A stretch of 64,000 nt of DNA from Phytoactinopolyspora halophila (GTDB taxonomy: Bacteria > Actinomycetota > Actinomycetes > Jiangellales > Jiangellaceae), in assembly GCF_003287285.1 (NCBI RefSeq), contig NZ_QMIG01000024.1:1-64000 (forward strand). Reading direction: 5' to 3'. The stretch's first letter is position 1; each line of letters begins with the position of its first letter. The notes under the pieces are model-generated. The model ran no database searches. It worked only from the letters and a program-made list of their open reading frames with translations, and was not told the origin of the DNA. Made by a program: the position numbers and the translations under genes. Shown here in pieces: positions 25,356 to 35,178 of this stretch.

Positions 25356-26666
25356 CTACGGCCGGCCCAGGCCGCGATACGTCCAGCCCGCAGCCCGCCA
25401 GCCGGCGGCGTCCAGGCAATTGCGCCCGTCGACAACGTTGCGTGCTGCCACGACGTCCGCGAGCTCGCGCGGGTCGAGCTCGCGGAACTCCCGCCACTCG
25501 GTCAGGTGCAGCACCACGTCGGCGCCACGGCACGCGTCGACGGCCGCCGGCGCGTACTCCAGCGTCGGGAAGACCGCACGTGCGTTCTCCATCGCCTTGG
25601 GATCGTAGACGGCCACGTGTGCGCCCTGGAGCTGGAGCCGCCCGGCGACGTTGAGTGCCGGGGAGTCGCGGACGTCGTCGGATTCCGGTTTGAACGCCGC
25701 CCCGAGAACGGCGATGCGCCGCCCGATCAGGTGGCCGCCCGCCAGCTCCCGGGCGATCTCGGCGACCCGCTCCCGCCGCCGCACGTTGATCGCATCCACC
25801 TCGCCGAGGAAACTCAGCGCGTGCGACGCGCCCAGCTCACCTGCCCGCGCCATGAACGCCCGGATGTCCTTGGGCAGGCAGCCACCCCCGAATCCCAGGC
25901 CGGCGTTGAGGAACTTGCGCCCGATCCGCTCGTCGTGGCCGATCGCGTCCGCCAGCTGCGTCACGTCCGCTCCGGCGACCTCGCAGATCTCCGAGATCGC
26001 GTTGATGAACGAGATCTTGGTGGCCAGGAACGCGTTCGCCGACACCTTGACCAGCTCGGCCGTCGCCAGATCGGTGACGACCACGGGTGTCGTCGCCTCG
26101 ATCGCACGGGCATAGACCTCGCGTAACCGTTCTTCGGCGCGCTGCGTGCTCACCCCGAGCACCAGCCGGTCCGGATACAGCGTGTCCGAGACGGCGAAGC
26201 CCTCGCGGAGAAACTCCGGGTTCCAGGCCAGATCGACGTCGGCACTGGAGGAGACGAGCTTGGCCAGCCGATCGGCGAGCCTGCGGGCGGTACCGACCGG
26301 TACGGTCGATTTGCCGACCACCACGCACGAGCCGTTCAGATGCGGAGCGAGGGCGTCCACTGCACGATCGACATGGGTCAGGTCGGCACCGAGCCCGTCG
26401 CGCCGCTGCGGCGTTCCGACACAGATGAAGTGCACGTCACAGCCCTCGATCTCGGCCATGTCCGTCGTGTATCGCAGCCGCTCGGTGCCGACGTGCTTGC
26501 GCAGGAGCTCGTCCAGGCCAGGCTCGTAGAACGGCGCCTCCCCTCGCGAGAGCGCCGCGACCTTTGTCTCGTCGACGTCGACGCCGACGACGGTGTGACC
26601 CAGCTCGGCCATCCCGACGGCATGGACCGCGCCGAGGTAGCCAGTGCCGATGACGGAGATTCGCAC
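25356..26666 (-). CDS. UDP-glucose 6-dehydrogenase
   Basis: The 436-residue enzyme oxidises UDP-glucose to UDP-glucuronate with two NAD+. The N-terminal Rossmann motif is MRISVIGTGYLGAVHAVGMA, the dimerisation helix follows NPEFLREGFAV, and the catalytic Cys lies in GFGGGCLPKD (about residue 255). The C-terminal UDP-binding domain has GAAFKPESDDVRDSPAL. UDP-glucuronate feeds polysaccharide and glycosylation pathways, but no glycosyltransferase is next to it. It is divergent from the SOD-like lipoprotein gene with about 100 bp between starts. Confidence 0.93.
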   Translation of the reverse strand: MRISVIGTGYLGAVHAVGMAELGHTVVGVDVDETKVAALSRGEAPFYEPGLDELLRKHVGTERLRYTTDMAEIEGCDVHFICVGTPQRRDGLGADLTHVDRAVDALAPHLNGSCVVVGKSTVPVGTARRLADRLAKLVSSSADVDLAWNPEFLREGFAVSDTLYPDRLVLGVSTQRAEERLREVYARAIEATTPVVVTDLATAELVKVSANAFLATKISFINAISEICEVAGADVTQLADAIGHDERIGRKFLNAGLGFGGGCLPKDIRAFMARAGELGASHALSFLGEVDAINVRRRERVAEIARELAGGHLIGRRIAVLGAAFKPESDDVRDSPALNVAGRLQLQGAHVAVYDPKAMENARAVFPTLEYAPAAVDACRGADVVLHLTEWREFRELDPRELADVVAARNVVDGRNCLDAAGWRAAGWTYRGLGRP

Positions 26667-26770
26667 CGGGCGGACCTTCCTCTCGAATGCTTCAGCCGAC
26701 TGGCGGCACGGTACATGATTCTCCCGATCGGGCGTACAGCTCGGTAACCGAGCAGGTACTCTCGCTGCCG

Positions 26771-27352
26771 ATGCACGATTCCGGATCCGCGGCCCGCCTG
26801 CTGATCTCCGTCGTGCTCGCCGCCTTCCTGCTGGCCATCGCGGGATGCACGAGCCACACGGAGACGAGCGTGAACGCCAGCTTCCAACCGGCCGAGCCGT
26901 TCGACGAGGATGCCGTCGCCGTCACGTACGACGAGGGCGCGTTGCCGGCGGGAAGCGACGTCGAGCTGACGGCGAGCTCCACCGGCGACGGCTCCACGTA
27001 CACTCTCGTGCTCGACAGCGTACAGGCCGATCGCGACTTCGGCGCTCACCTGCACACCGATCCCTGCGGGCAGGAGCCGGAGGATTCCGGGCCGCACTAT
27101 CAGGACGAGCCCGACCCCGAGCAGCCGTCGACGGATCCCGAATACGCCAATCCGGAGAACGAGGTCTGGCTCGACCTCACCACGGATGGCGCGGGCCACG
27201 GCGAGTCGGAAGCCACCGTGGACTGGCTTCCCCGCTCCGGAGAAGCGAACTCGGTCGTGCTGCACCAGCGGCACACCGCCACCGCCGAGGGCGAGGCCGG
27301 CGCGGCGGGAGACCGCCTCGGTTGCGTCAACGTCTCCCCCGACTTCGACTGA
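26771..27352 (+). CDS. Cu-only superoxide dismutase-like lipoprotein (SodC type)
   Basis: The 193-residue protein has a signal peptide ending LAIAGC (Cys26). Copper ligands are visible as the two His of GAHLH, the bridging His of GPHYQ and the His of VVLHQ. The disulfide pair (Cys of DPCG and Cys of DRLGC) and the catalytic Arg before the last Cys are kept. The Zn-loop histidines are absent: the loop reads [18 protein letters not shown], so it resembles the Cu-only mycobacterial SodC. It should dismutate superoxide outside the membrane. The ATG at 26771 gives the normal lipoprotein start. The 3' end overlaps the convergent AnmK gene by 26 bp. Confidence 0.75.
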   Translation: MHDSGSAARLLISVVLAAFLLAIAGCTSHTETSVNASFQPAEPFDEDAVAVTYDEGALPAGSDVELTASSTGDGSTYTLVLDSVQADRDFGAHLHTDPCGQEPEDSGPHYQDEPDPEQPSTDPEYANPENEVWLDLTTDGAGHGESEATVDWLPRSGEANSVVLHQRHTATAEGEAGAAGDRLGCVNVSPDFD

Positions 27353-28562
27353 TCCCGTCTCCCAGGTACAGCACCGATGGCGCGGCGGTGCGGGGCTCGG
27401 GCAGCGTCAGCGGCGTCTCACCGGGCGTGAAGCTCCCCAGGATCACCGGCCGCACCGCGCCGGTACATGCCGGCACGGTTCCCGCGAGGCCGAACCAGCT
27501 GTGCCAGCCGATCAGGGCGAACGCGATGGCCTCCTTCGCGTCCACGGGCGCGCCCAGCTCGCTGGAGGGCCGGAGCGTGACCTCGGGGATCTCGGCGTCC
27601 AGCAGCGAACGCAGCACCGGGTTGTGCCAGCCGCCGCCCGAGACGACGAGCGTGTCGACGCCGTGGCCACGGGCCGCCCGCGCCACGGTCCGGGCGGTGA
27701 GCGCCGTGACCGTCGCCACCACGTCGGAGTAGCCGACGTCCGGGTACCGGGCCAGCATCCGGGCCAGGTACGCGTCGTGGAACAGCTCCTTGCCCGTGCT
27801 CTTGGGCGGGGACAGCGCGTAGTACGGCTCGGCGAGCAGATCCTCCAGCAAGTCGTCGTGCACCGTGCCGGCAGCGCCGAGCGCGCCGCCGGCGTCGTAA
27901 CCCGGCCCGTCGGGTTCTGCCAGCAGCGCGGCGGCGTCGATCAAGGCGTTGGCGGGGCCGACGTCGTAGGCGACGGGACGGGATCCGGTACCGCCCGGCA
28001 CGGTGATGTTCGCGATGCCGCCCAGGTTCAGCGCCGCCGGGCGCCCCGGCACGCCGGCCAGGAGCAGCACGTCGAGCAGCGGCACGAGCGGCGCGCCATG
28101 GCCACCGGCAGCGATGTCGCGGCCGCGCACGTCCGAGAGCACCGGCACGCCGGTACGTTCGGCGATCCACGCCGGTTGCCCGATCTGCAACGTGCCCCGG
28201 GCGCGGGTGCCCTCGACCCAGTGGTACACCGTCTGGCCATGTGAGCAGATCAGGTCCAGCGGTCCCGCGACATCGGCGGCATCGGCCGCCGCGGCGGCGA
28301 AGGCCTGCCCGATGGACGTATCCAGCTCGCACATCTCCGCGAATCCCGGTTCCGACGGGGGCAGGCTCTCCCGCAACCGTGAGCGCAACGACGCGTCGTA
28401 GGCATGACTCGTCGTGTACAGCACGTTTCCGTGCAGCACGCCTTCGCCCTCGCCGTGGCCGGCGCCGTTCGTGCCGTCCTCCAGGTCGAACTCCACCACG
28501 GCCACGTCGATCCCGTCGTGGCTCGTACCAGAGATCATGCCGAGCACTCGCAACGTCGTCAT
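27327..28562 (-). CDS. anmK: Anhydro-N-acetylmuramic acid kinase
   Basis: AnmK opens and phosphorylates 1,6-anhydro-MurNAc to MurNAc-6-phosphate in peptidoglycan recycling. The 411-residue protein begins with the signature [20 protein letters not shown] (ATP phosphate-binding loop) and contains [35 protein letters not shown], and [12 protein letters not shown] near the C-terminus. The chosen ATG at 28562 fits the family start; the longer frame to 28703 is antisense-like extension into the GH59 gene. It follows the GH59 gene on the same strand by 16 bp. Confidence 0.93.
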   Translation of the reverse strand: MTTLRVLGMISGTSHDGIDVAVVEFDLEDGTNGAGHGEGEGVLHGNVLYTTSHAYDASLRSRLRESLPPSEPGFAEMCELDTSIGQAFAAAAADAADVAGPLDLICSHGQTVYHWVEGTRARGTLQIGQPAWIAERTGVPVLSDVRGRDIAAGGHGAPLVPLLDVLLLAGVPGRPAALNLGGIANITVPGGTGSRPVAYDVGPANALIDAAALLAEPDGPGYDAGGALGAAGTVHDDLLEDLLAEPYYALSPPKSTGKELFHDAYLARMLARYPDVGYSDVVATVTALTARTVARAARGHGVDTLVVSGGGWHNPVLRSLLDAEIPEVTLRPSSELGAPVDAKEAIAFALIGWHSWFGLAGTVPACTGAVRPVILGSFTPGETPLTLPEPRTAAPSVLYLGDGISRSRGRR

Positions 28563-28578
28563 GATAACCGTGCCACGA

Positions 28579-31503
28579 TCACTCGCTCGTGTGAGCGATG
28601 CCGACTTCTGCCGCGGAGACGTGTCCGTTGAAGCCTTCGAGCGCGTGTAGCCGCACGTACCGCGCGGCCGTCGCGCTCCACTCGGCGTACTTCGTGGTGT
28701 CATCAGCGGCCCACTGGCCGGCCTGCACCTCGGTGAACGTCTCGCCGTCGGAGCTGACCGAGATCTCGTAATCCGTGATCATCCCGTTGCGGTTGCCGTC
28801 CTGCCGCGGCTCGTAGACCAATCCCGACGTGTCGTAGGTGTCCCCCAGGTCGAACGTGATCGACTGCGGTGGCGCCTCGTACGGATCGAATGACTGGTGC
28901 CACATGGTCTGGCAGTCACCGTCGATGGCCTTGTCCGCCTCGTAGCCGGGCTGCTGGCTGGTCGCGCTGGCGCTCATCTCGGCCCGCGGAACGACCGCCG
29001 GGAACTCCGGTGCCGGGCCGTCTCCGGACCCGTCGGCGCCCAGCTCGGCCAGGGGCGTCGTCGCCACATTCAGCTCGGTCACCGTGGCCGGCTGCGGGCA
29101 GCCCGTAGCCTCGGTGGCTTGCAGGCGAACGTAGCGAGCTTTGACCGGCTCGGAAAACGGTGCCGTCTTGGTTGCCCTGGTTTCGTCCCACCGGCCGCTG
29201 GCCACCTGGGCGAAGTCGTGACCGTCCTGGCTCGTATACACCTCGTACGACGTGATCAGTCCGGGCGCCCGGGTCACTGGTGGCGTGTAGGCGACTCCGT
29301 GCACCTGCCGGGTACGGCCGAGATCGAGGGTGATCGACTGCGGCAGCGGGGCGGGCGGCGCGTACTCCGAGCGCCACTCCGACCAGAGCCGGTCGTCGAT
29401 CGCCTCATCCACCGTGTACGTGTGTCCCGCGTCGTTCCCGGCATGCTCGCTCGTGGCCGTGGCGGTCATCTGCGAATGCGGCACGAAACGTGGCGCCGGA
29501 CCGTTCGGTGTCACCCTGAGATCGTCGAACTGGGCGCGGTTCCAGCCGCTGACCCGCAGGCCCACCTGTCCGGTGGTGTGGCTGGCGTCCTCCACCGTGG
29601 CGAGTTCCTCGCCGTCGAGCAACGCCGTGACCGTCTCGCCGCGGAAACGCAGGCCGAGCCGGTGCCACGAGTTTGTACCGGGCGGTGCTGTCTCGCCGGA
29701 CGCTAGCTCGGTGTCCTCGCCCTGCACGTCCTGGCTGTAGAGGCGCCACTCGCCGTCATGTGTCACCTGCACGTGATAACCAGCGACGGCGTGCTGCTGG
29801 CTGTCCACTCGGCCCGCGAGCTCCACGTAGCCCGCATCGAGCATCCGGGCGTCGACGCCGACCTCGTAGTTCCCCCACCATCGCGGGTCTCCCACCATGG
29901 TGGTCGGTGACATCGAGTGGCCGTGCCAGGACATCGGCTCCTGCGTGACCATCTGCTGATAGCACGTTCCCTCCCGGTCACCGGCGCATGGCACGGCTTC
30001 GAAGCCGCCGTGGACATCGGAGAAGTACGGCGCCAGGCCGCCCGTGTCGACGTCGTCGAAGTCTTCCGTGTAGGGCACCTGCAGCTGCTCACCCGGGTCA
30101 GCGCTGGACTGCGCCGAACCCTTCGCCTGACCGGCCGTCGTGGAGAGCGTGTAGACGTGTCCCGGCTCGACCGTGACGTCGAACGAGCCGTCGTGCACGT
30201 CCACGCTTTCCTGGTCGATGAAGTCGTCCTCCGTGCTGGCCGTTTCCAGATCGGTCGACCACACGTGGACGGGATCGGTCGACAACCCCCCGGTCACGTC
30301 AAAGGTCAGCGTCTCGGCGGTCGTCGAGTCGAGCGTCTCGATGACGACCGTGTAGTCGTCCGTCTCCGGCGAGCGCAGGCTCACATAGCTCGCACCGGCA
30401 GGTGTGTAGTCGCTCGCACCGTCCAGGTACCGCCAGCCCGGGTCAGTGAACTGGGTGGTGTGGGCGTCGACCCAGATGCTCGGTCCGACCTCGTAGTAGC
30501 CCGACCACGGGCGGTCGGCCAGCATCAATCCCGTCCCGCCGATGGGGAAGTTGTCGTACCAGGCCCCGAGCAGCGCCCAGTTGAGGTTCCCGGTCACCTG
30601 CGCGTCGATGTAGTGCCGGTTCATGGCGCGCGCCAGCGGCTGGGCGCCGACCACGTAGTCCTGGGTGCTGTTCTCGCTGTCCCACAGCGGCTTGTCCAGC
30701 GCCAACGCCGCCTCGCTGACATGGCATGTGCGCTGCTCGGTGCGCCACACGCAGACGTCGTGCTCGCCCAGAACGTCGACGGCGTCGGCGAACTCCGGGT
30801 CGTCCTGCATCTGGTCGGCAACGAACCAGTAGTCCGGCGGCGCGTGGTTGTCGCTCGCGACGACGTCGGTGTCGGAGTACCCGTTGGCGTCGAGCGCGTT
30901 TCGCAGGTTCACGTAGCTGTCGCGATCGGCGCCACTCTCGTTCGCGGCGCCCAGATAGTCGATCTCGAATCCGTGCTGCTTCGCGCAGTCCATCCAGGAC
31001 ATGAGGTAATCGATGCGATCAGCCGACCAGTACTCCTCGAACCAGCCCGGCGCTCCCCATGGCAGCCCGTAAAAGGCGATGTCCGGGTTGCGCTCCTGCG
31101 CCTCCGCCATCAGCCACCACTCGTAACCACGCGAGCAGTCCACCTCATCCGGAGAGCGCATATGGCTCGCTTCGGCGCCTGCGGTGGAGTCGATGTCGCC
31201 GCCGATCTCGACCTTCAAGACATCGAGGGCCGCCCCGTAGGCCGGCGCGAAAAGGTAGTCGAGGATCTCGTCGCGTTCCTGCTCCGGATAATCCACCAGC
31301 AGCCGCGACGACGCACCCGCGCTCACACCCCCGACACCGTCGAACGCGCGCCCCGAGTCGCCGCCGTCGATCGTGACGACGTGATCGGCGGCGACCTGCC
31401 CGGCGGGCGCCTGCGCTCCGACGGTCACGGCCGCGGTGGGCACGGTGACCATGGCCACCATGCCCAGCCCTAATGATCGAACTAGCCTGCTCGTACCACG
31501 CAT
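28579..31503 (-). CDS. Secreted GH59 galactocerebrosidase-like beta-galactosidase with two CBM32-type domains
   Basis: The 974-residue protein has a signal peptide ([20 protein letters not shown]..., cleavage after AQA). Residues about 45-450 follow mammalian galactosylceramidase closely: [56 protein letters not shown]. The acid/base is Glu189 in YLGAANES and the nucleophile Glu277 in [23 protein letters not shown] marks the end of the barrel domain. A lectin-like beta-sandwich (about 490-655) follows, then two F5/8 type C (CBM32-like) domains (about 665-805 and 830-970). It probably removes beta-galactose from plant or lipid-linked glycans outside the cell. Promoter and divergent serine hydrolase gene are upstream. 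Confidence 0.85.
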   Translation of the reverse strand: MRGTSRLVRSLGLGMVAMVTVPTAAVTVGAQAPAGQVAADHVVTIDGGDSGRAFDGVGGVSAGASSRLLVDYPEQERDEILDYLFAPAYGAALDVLKVEIGGDIDSTAGAEASHMRSPDEVDCSRGYEWWLMAEAQERNPDIAFYGLPWGAPGWFEEYWSADRIDYLMSWMDCAKQHGFEIDYLGAANESGADRDSYVNLRNALDANGYSDTDVVASDNHAPPDYWFVADQMQDDPEFADAVDVLGEHDVCVWRTEQRTCHVSEAALALDKPLWDSENSTQDYVVGAQPLARAMNRHYIDAQVTGNLNWALLGAWYDNFPIGGTGLMLADRPWSGYYEVGPSIWVDAHTTQFTDPGWRYLDGASDYTPAGASYVSLRSPETDDYTVVIETLDSTTAETLTFDVTGGLSTDPVHVWSTDLETASTEDDFIDQESVDVHDGSFDVTVEPGHVYTLSTTAGQAKGSAQSSADPGEQLQVPYTEDFDDVDTGGLAPYFSDVHGGFEAVPCAGDREGTCYQQMVTQEPMSWHGHSMSPTTMVGDPRWWGNYEVGVDARMLDAGYVELAGRVDSQQHAVAGYHVQVTHDGEWRLYSQDVQGEDTELASGETAPPGTNSWHRLGLRFRGETVTALLDGEELATVEDASHTTGQVGLRVSGWNRAQFDDLRVTPNGPAPRFVPHSQMTATATSEHAGNDAGHTYTVDEAIDDRLWSEWRSEYAPPAPLPQSITLDLGRTRQVHGVAYTPPVTRAPGLITSYEVYTSQDGHDFAQVASGRWDETRATKTAPFSEPVKARYVRLQATEATGCPQPATVTELNVATTPLAELGADGSGDGPAPEFPAVVPRAEMSASATSQQPGYEADKAIDGDCQTMWHQSFDPYEAPPQSITFDLGDTYDTSGLVYEPRQDGNRNGMITDYEISVSSDGETFTEVQAGQWAADDTTKYAEWSATAARYVRLHALEGFNGHVSAAEVGIAHTSE

Positions 31504-31571
31504 GTCGGACAGCACGCCCTTCCTGGTCCGCCGTGATCGCCACGAACATCGGGGCAAAGGTCTGACCTCTG

Positions 31572-31600
31572 AACGTAGAGTCCCGCCCCTGGGGTGTCAA
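31572..31600 (-). promoter_or_regulatory. Strong promoter of the GH59 gene
   Basis: On the minus strand TTGACA (31600-31595) and TACGTT (31577-31572) are separated by exactly 17 bp. This would give a 5' untranslated region of about 60 nt before ATG 31503. Confidence 0.6.
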
Positions 31601-31664
31601 CCCTCGACGCCGCGTGATCGGCTGCCCGCTCTGCTCCCGCGCCCCCGACGCTAAGGTGGCAGGG

Positions 31665-32828
31665 ATGAGCAAACTCCGCGATCTCCTCGATGCCGAGCTG
31701 TACGCCGAGCCTCCCCGGTCGCACACCGCTCAGCAGCTCGGCGGAGGTGACCAGCCGCCCCAGAGGGGGCTCTACCCTGGCGCGGTGGCCCTGCTCATGC
31801 GCGACGGCGAGGTCCTCGACCACGTCGCGGTCGGCGACGCCGTGCGCTACGGCGCCGCGGACGATGGCGCTGCCGACAAAGTTGTCGAGGTTGTCGAGTT
31901 ACCGCCAGACGAGCGGGTGCCGATGAGCACCGACACGGTCTTCGACATCGCCTCGTTGAGCAAGCTGTTCACCGCGGTGACCACCATGACGCTCGTGGAA
32001 GAGGAGGTCATCAGCCTCGACGCGCCGGTCGCGTCGAAGATTCCGGAGTGGAGCGAGGACCAGCGCGGGCAGATCACCGTCCGGCAGCTCCTGACGCACA
32101 CGTCCGGGCTGCCCGCCATTCAGCGGCTGTGGGAGGTACCGTCCCCGAGCCGCCGGCGGGCCGCGATCTTCGAGACGCCGCTGAACCGGATGCCGGGCTC
32201 GCACCACGAGTACTCGTGCGTCGGCTATATCGTGCTCGGACTCCTGCTCGAACGCGTCACCGGAACCCGGCTCGCGCGCCTGGTCGACGAGGCGATCCTG
32301 ACCCCGTTGCGGCTGAGCGATACGCGCTACCTCCCGAACCGCCAGCTCATCGAGCGCAGCGCCGCCACGGAGTATCAGCCGTACACCGGCCGGAACATGG
32401 TTCGAGGCGAGGTCCACGACGAGACGAGCTGGTCGCTGGGTGGTACGGCGGGCAACGCCGGCCTCTTCAGCACGGCCACCGACCTCGCCCGGTTCGCCGA
32501 GATGCTGCGGCGCGGTGGCGAGCTCGGCGGCGAACGGATCCTGCGCGCCGATTCCGTCGAGCTGCTCACCTCGAACCAGCTGCCCGCCACCATCGATCCC
32601 GGCTACGGCCAGGGACTCGGCCCGCGTATCGGCGATCGCTCGTTCATGGGCGATCTCGCTGCCCACGGGGCGTTCGGGCACACCGGCTTCACCGGAACGT
32701 CACTCGTCGTCACCCCGTACCTGCGAACCGTGACGATCTTGCTCACCAACCGGGTTCACCCCTCACGAGAGTGGTCACAGATTTCCGATATCCGCCGGCG
32801 AGTCGCGGATCTGACCCTCGCGGTCTAG
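31665..32828 (+). CDS. Serine hydrolase of the beta-lactamase / class C-like family
   Basis: The 387-residue protein has no signal peptide. The active-site SxxK is SLSK in TVFDIASLSKLFTAVTT; the second element, normally YxN, reads YSC in EYSCVGYIVLGLLLE, and the third is HTG in GHTGFTG. QITVRQLLTHTSGLP is the family's usual helix. It could be a carboxylesterase or a D,D-peptidase-like enzyme. Start ATG 31665 has GGCAGGG upstream. It is divergent from the GH59-anmK operon, so a cell-wall or galactoside-linked job is possible but unproven. Confidence 0.82.
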   Translation: MSKLRDLLDAELYAEPPRSHTAQQLGGGDQPPQRGLYPGAVALLMRDGEVLDHVAVGDAVRYGAADDGAADKVVEVVELPPDERVPMSTDTVFDIASLSKLFTAVTTMTLVEEEVISLDAPVASKIPEWSEDQRGQITVRQLLTHTSGLPAIQRLWEVPSPSRRRAAIFETPLNRMPGSHHEYSCVGYIVLGLLLERVTGTRLARLVDEAILTPLRLSDTRYLPNRQLIERSAATEYQPYTGRNMVRGEVHDETSWSLGGTAGNAGLFSTATDLARFAEMLRRGGELGGERILRADSVELLTSNQLPATIDPGYGQGLGPRIGDRSFMGDLAAHGAFGHTGFTGTSLVVTPYLRTVTILLTNRVHPSREWSQISDIRRRVADLTLAV

Positions 32829-32897
32829 CCTGTCGGTGGCAGCCACGCAGCGGCGGCCCGGAACCGGGCGAGGAACCGAATCGGGCAAGGAGCGGCA

Positions 32898-33515
32898 GTG
32901 ACGGCAGAGCAGCAGATCGTGGACTTCTGGTTCGACCCCTCCTGCCCGTACACCTGGATCACCTCGCGATGGCTCCTGGAAGTCTCCGAGCTCCGGGCGA
33001 TCGCGATTCGTTGGCGCGTGATGAGCTTGTCCGTGCTCAACGAGGGTCGCGACGACGATCCGGAAGGCGACCCGGAAGGATACCTCTGGGTACCCGTCCG
33101 GATCTGCGCCGCCGTGCAGCACGAATACGGACACGCGGCGCTGGGCCGCCTCTACACCGCCATGTGGAGCCGTGCACACGGGGCGGAAGGCTGGTTGGGC
33201 GACCTTCACAGTGCGCTGGACGGCGCGGGGCTGCCGCGGCAGCTGGCGGATGTCGGGGCGTCGAGTGACTACGACGCGGTGGTGCGCGCCTCCCACGCCG
33301 AAGGCATCGAGCTAGTCGGTTCGCACGTCGGGTCTCCCATCGTCGCGACCACCGGCGAACAGGGCGAACGCATCGCCTTCTTCGGCCCCGTGCTGTCTCG
33401 GATCCCCACCGGGGAGCAGGCTGCCGCGCTGTGGGACGGGACCGTCCTGGTGGCGGGAACTCCCGCGTTCCACGAGCTCAAGGGCACGCCACATCAGGAG
33501 CCCAAGCTGGACTGA
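32898..33515 (+). CDS. DsbA-family (mycothiol-dependent nitroreductase-like) protein
   Basis: The 205-residue thioredoxin-fold protein resembles mycobacterial Rv2466c across its length: VDFWFDPSCPYTWITSRWLLEV, VMSLSVLNEGRDD, FFGPVLSRIPTGEQAAALWDG and a C-terminal FHELK. Rv2466c has a CPWC active site; here the second Cys is Thr (CPYT), leaving a single catalytic Cys, as in glutathione-transferase-like members. It likely reduces electrophiles with mycothiol in the cytosol. The GTG at 32898 follows CAAGGAG. The gene is convergent with the prepilin peptidase gene. Confidence 0.82.
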   Translation: MTAEQQIVDFWFDPSCPYTWITSRWLLEVSELRAIAIRWRVMSLSVLNEGRDDDPEGDPEGYLWVPVRICAAVQHEYGHAALGRLYTAMWSRAHGAEGWLGDLHSALDGAGLPRQLADVGASSDYDAVVRASHAEGIELVGSHVGSPIVATTGEQGERIAFFGPVLSRIPTGEQAAALWDGTVLVAGTPAFHELKGTPHQEPKLD

Positions 33516-33593
33516 TGGAGCATCGCCGCCCACATCCCGCTGCACCAGGATCTGCCGTTGCGGTGACGAGACGAGTGGAACGGAATCGACGGT

Positions 33594-34298
33594 CTAGAGC
33601 GCCAGATACGCCTCAACCACGGATTCGCCCCAGGTCACGGCTATCAACGCCCCCACCAACATGGCCGGGCCGAACGGGATCGCGCTGCGACGCCCGGCCC
33701 GGCCCAGAACGAGCAACACGACGCCTACGAGTGCCCCGACGACGAATCCGGCGAAGATCCCGAAAATCAGAACGGGCCAGCTGATCCAGCCCAGCAGCAG
33801 CCCGATCGTGCCGGCCAGCTTCACATCACCCAGTCCCAGATCCGACGGGCGCAAAAGTGCGAGCACAAGGTAGAACGCCACCGCAGCTACGGCGCCAGCC
33901 CACGCCCGTCCGTAGTCTGTCCACTGCCCCGACAGTGCTGCTGCGGCAGCCATGCCGATGGCCGCGACGCCCAGCGCCGGGAACGTCAGCCAGTCCGGCA
34001 GCCGGTGCTCGCGGATGTCGATGTAGGCCATCGCCACACCAAGCGCAGCCACCAGGGCGTACACGGCCGTCGTCGCGACGCCGAGGTCGGTCCCGGACCA
34101 CCCGATGAGCGTCCAGCTCGCGCACGTGGCCAGCGCGAGAATGACCGGCAGGCCCCGCCGTGCCGCCAGATCGCGATAGGAGCTGTATGAGCTGGCAGGG
34201 CGTGTGCCCTCGGCTGGTGGGCGATCCGGAATGCGGGCGATGATCCACGGCAGCATCGCCCCCGCGACCAGGCCGGATACGGCCAGCAGTGCGATCAC
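33594..34298 (-). CDS. Prepilin peptidase (A24 family)
   Basis: The 234-residue membrane protein has about seven hydrophobic segments. The two catalytic Asp lie in AYIDIREHRLPDWLT and in LGLGDVKLAG (the GxGD motif). It cleaves prepilin-type signal peptides at the inner face of the membrane. The N-terminal zinc-binding methylase domain of classical PilD is absent, as in the short actinobacterial form. The GTG at 34298 overlaps the aroE stop by 4 bp. No pilin genes are in the window, so its substrates lie elsewhere. Confidence 0.88.
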   Translation of the reverse strand: MIALLAVSGLVAGAMLPWIIARIPDRPPAEGTRPASSYSSYRDLAARRGLPVILALATCASWTLIGWSGTDLGVATTAVYALVAALGVAMAYIDIREHRLPDWLTFPALGVAAIGMAAAAALSGQWTDYGRAWAGAVAAVAFYLVLALLRPSDLGLGDVKLAGTIGLLLGWISWPVLIFGIFAGFVVGALVGVVLLVLGRAGRRSAIPFGPAMLVGALIAVTWGESVVEAYLAL

Positions 34299-35158
34299 GA
34301 CGAGACGCGCGCGGCCAGGGCGTCTTCTGCCGCCCGGCGGGCGACGGCCACGGGCACGTCGTGGCCGGTCATCAGCCTCAACTGGCCGAGGGCCTGGTGA
34401 ATGAGGAGATCGAGACCGCCGACGACGATCCCGTCACGCTCCTGCCAGCCGGCCGCCACGGCCGTCGGCCAGGGGTCGTAGAGCACGTCGAACAGCACCC
34501 GATCCGGGCCGGCCGCGGTACACAGTTCGGCCGCGAGCGGATCGAGCGCTCCGGCCGGGGCAGTGTTCACGGTGAGTTCTGCCTGCCCGCACGGCGGTGC
34601 GACCTGCCACGGCAACGTCGTCGCAGGCTGGCCCATCGCGTCGGCGACGGCAAGTGCCGGGCGGGCCCGCTGCTCCGAGCGGGCATGTACGTGCGCGGGT
34701 CCGGCACCCATGGTGGCCAGCGCCGCCAGCATGCTCGCGGCGGTGGCCCCACCGCCCCAGACACACGCCGTCGACGGGGCGGCCACCCCGCGCTCGTGGA
34801 GCGCGTCGACGGCGCCGGGGACATCGGTGTTGTCGGCGAACATCTCGCCGCCGTCGGAGCGCAGCAACGTGTTCGCCGCTCCGACGGTGCGGGCCAGCTC
34901 GGACACGTCGCCGGCGACATCGAAGACGGCCCGCTTGAGCGGCATGGTGAGCGAGAGCCCTCGCCAGGTCTCGTCAAGTGCCGCGACGAAACCGGCCAGG
35001 CCGTCCTCGTCGACCTCGTGCGCGGTGTACTGCCAGTCCAGCCCGAGATACTGGTAGGCCGCGCTATGGATCGCAGGCGACAGCGAATGGGTGATCGGTG
35101 ATCCCAGCACCGCGCAGCGGCGTGCGGCGGGATCGTGTTCGGCATGGCGTTCGGGCAT
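34295..35158 (-). CDS. aroE: Shikimate dehydrogenase
   Basis: The 287-residue NADP-dependent enzyme reduces 3-dehydroshikimate to shikimate. Substrate-binding motif GSPITHSLSPAIHSAAYQYLG, the catalytic-Lys region LTMPLKRAVF, DNTDVPGAVDAL and the Rossmann segment VWGGGATAASMLAAL are present. The variant DNTDVPG (usually NTD.xG) is acceptable. It is in the conserved alaS-ruvX-mltG-aroE order, 20 bp after mltG. Confidence 0.92.
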   Translation of the reverse strand: MPERHAEHDPAARRCAVLGSPITHSLSPAIHSAAYQYLGLDWQYTAHEVDEDGLAGFVAALDETWRGLSLTMPLKRAVFDVAGDVSELARTVGAANTLLRSDGGEMFADNTDVPGAVDALHERGVAAPSTACVWGGGATAASMLAALATMGAGPAHVHARSEQRARPALAVADAMGQPATTLPWQVAPPCGQAELTVNTAPAGALDPLAAELCTAAGPDRVLFDVLYDPWPTAVAAGWQERDGIVVGGLDLLIHQALGQLRLMTGHDVPVAVARRAAEDALAARVSS

Positions 35159-35178
35159 CGCTCTTTTCGACCCGTCTC

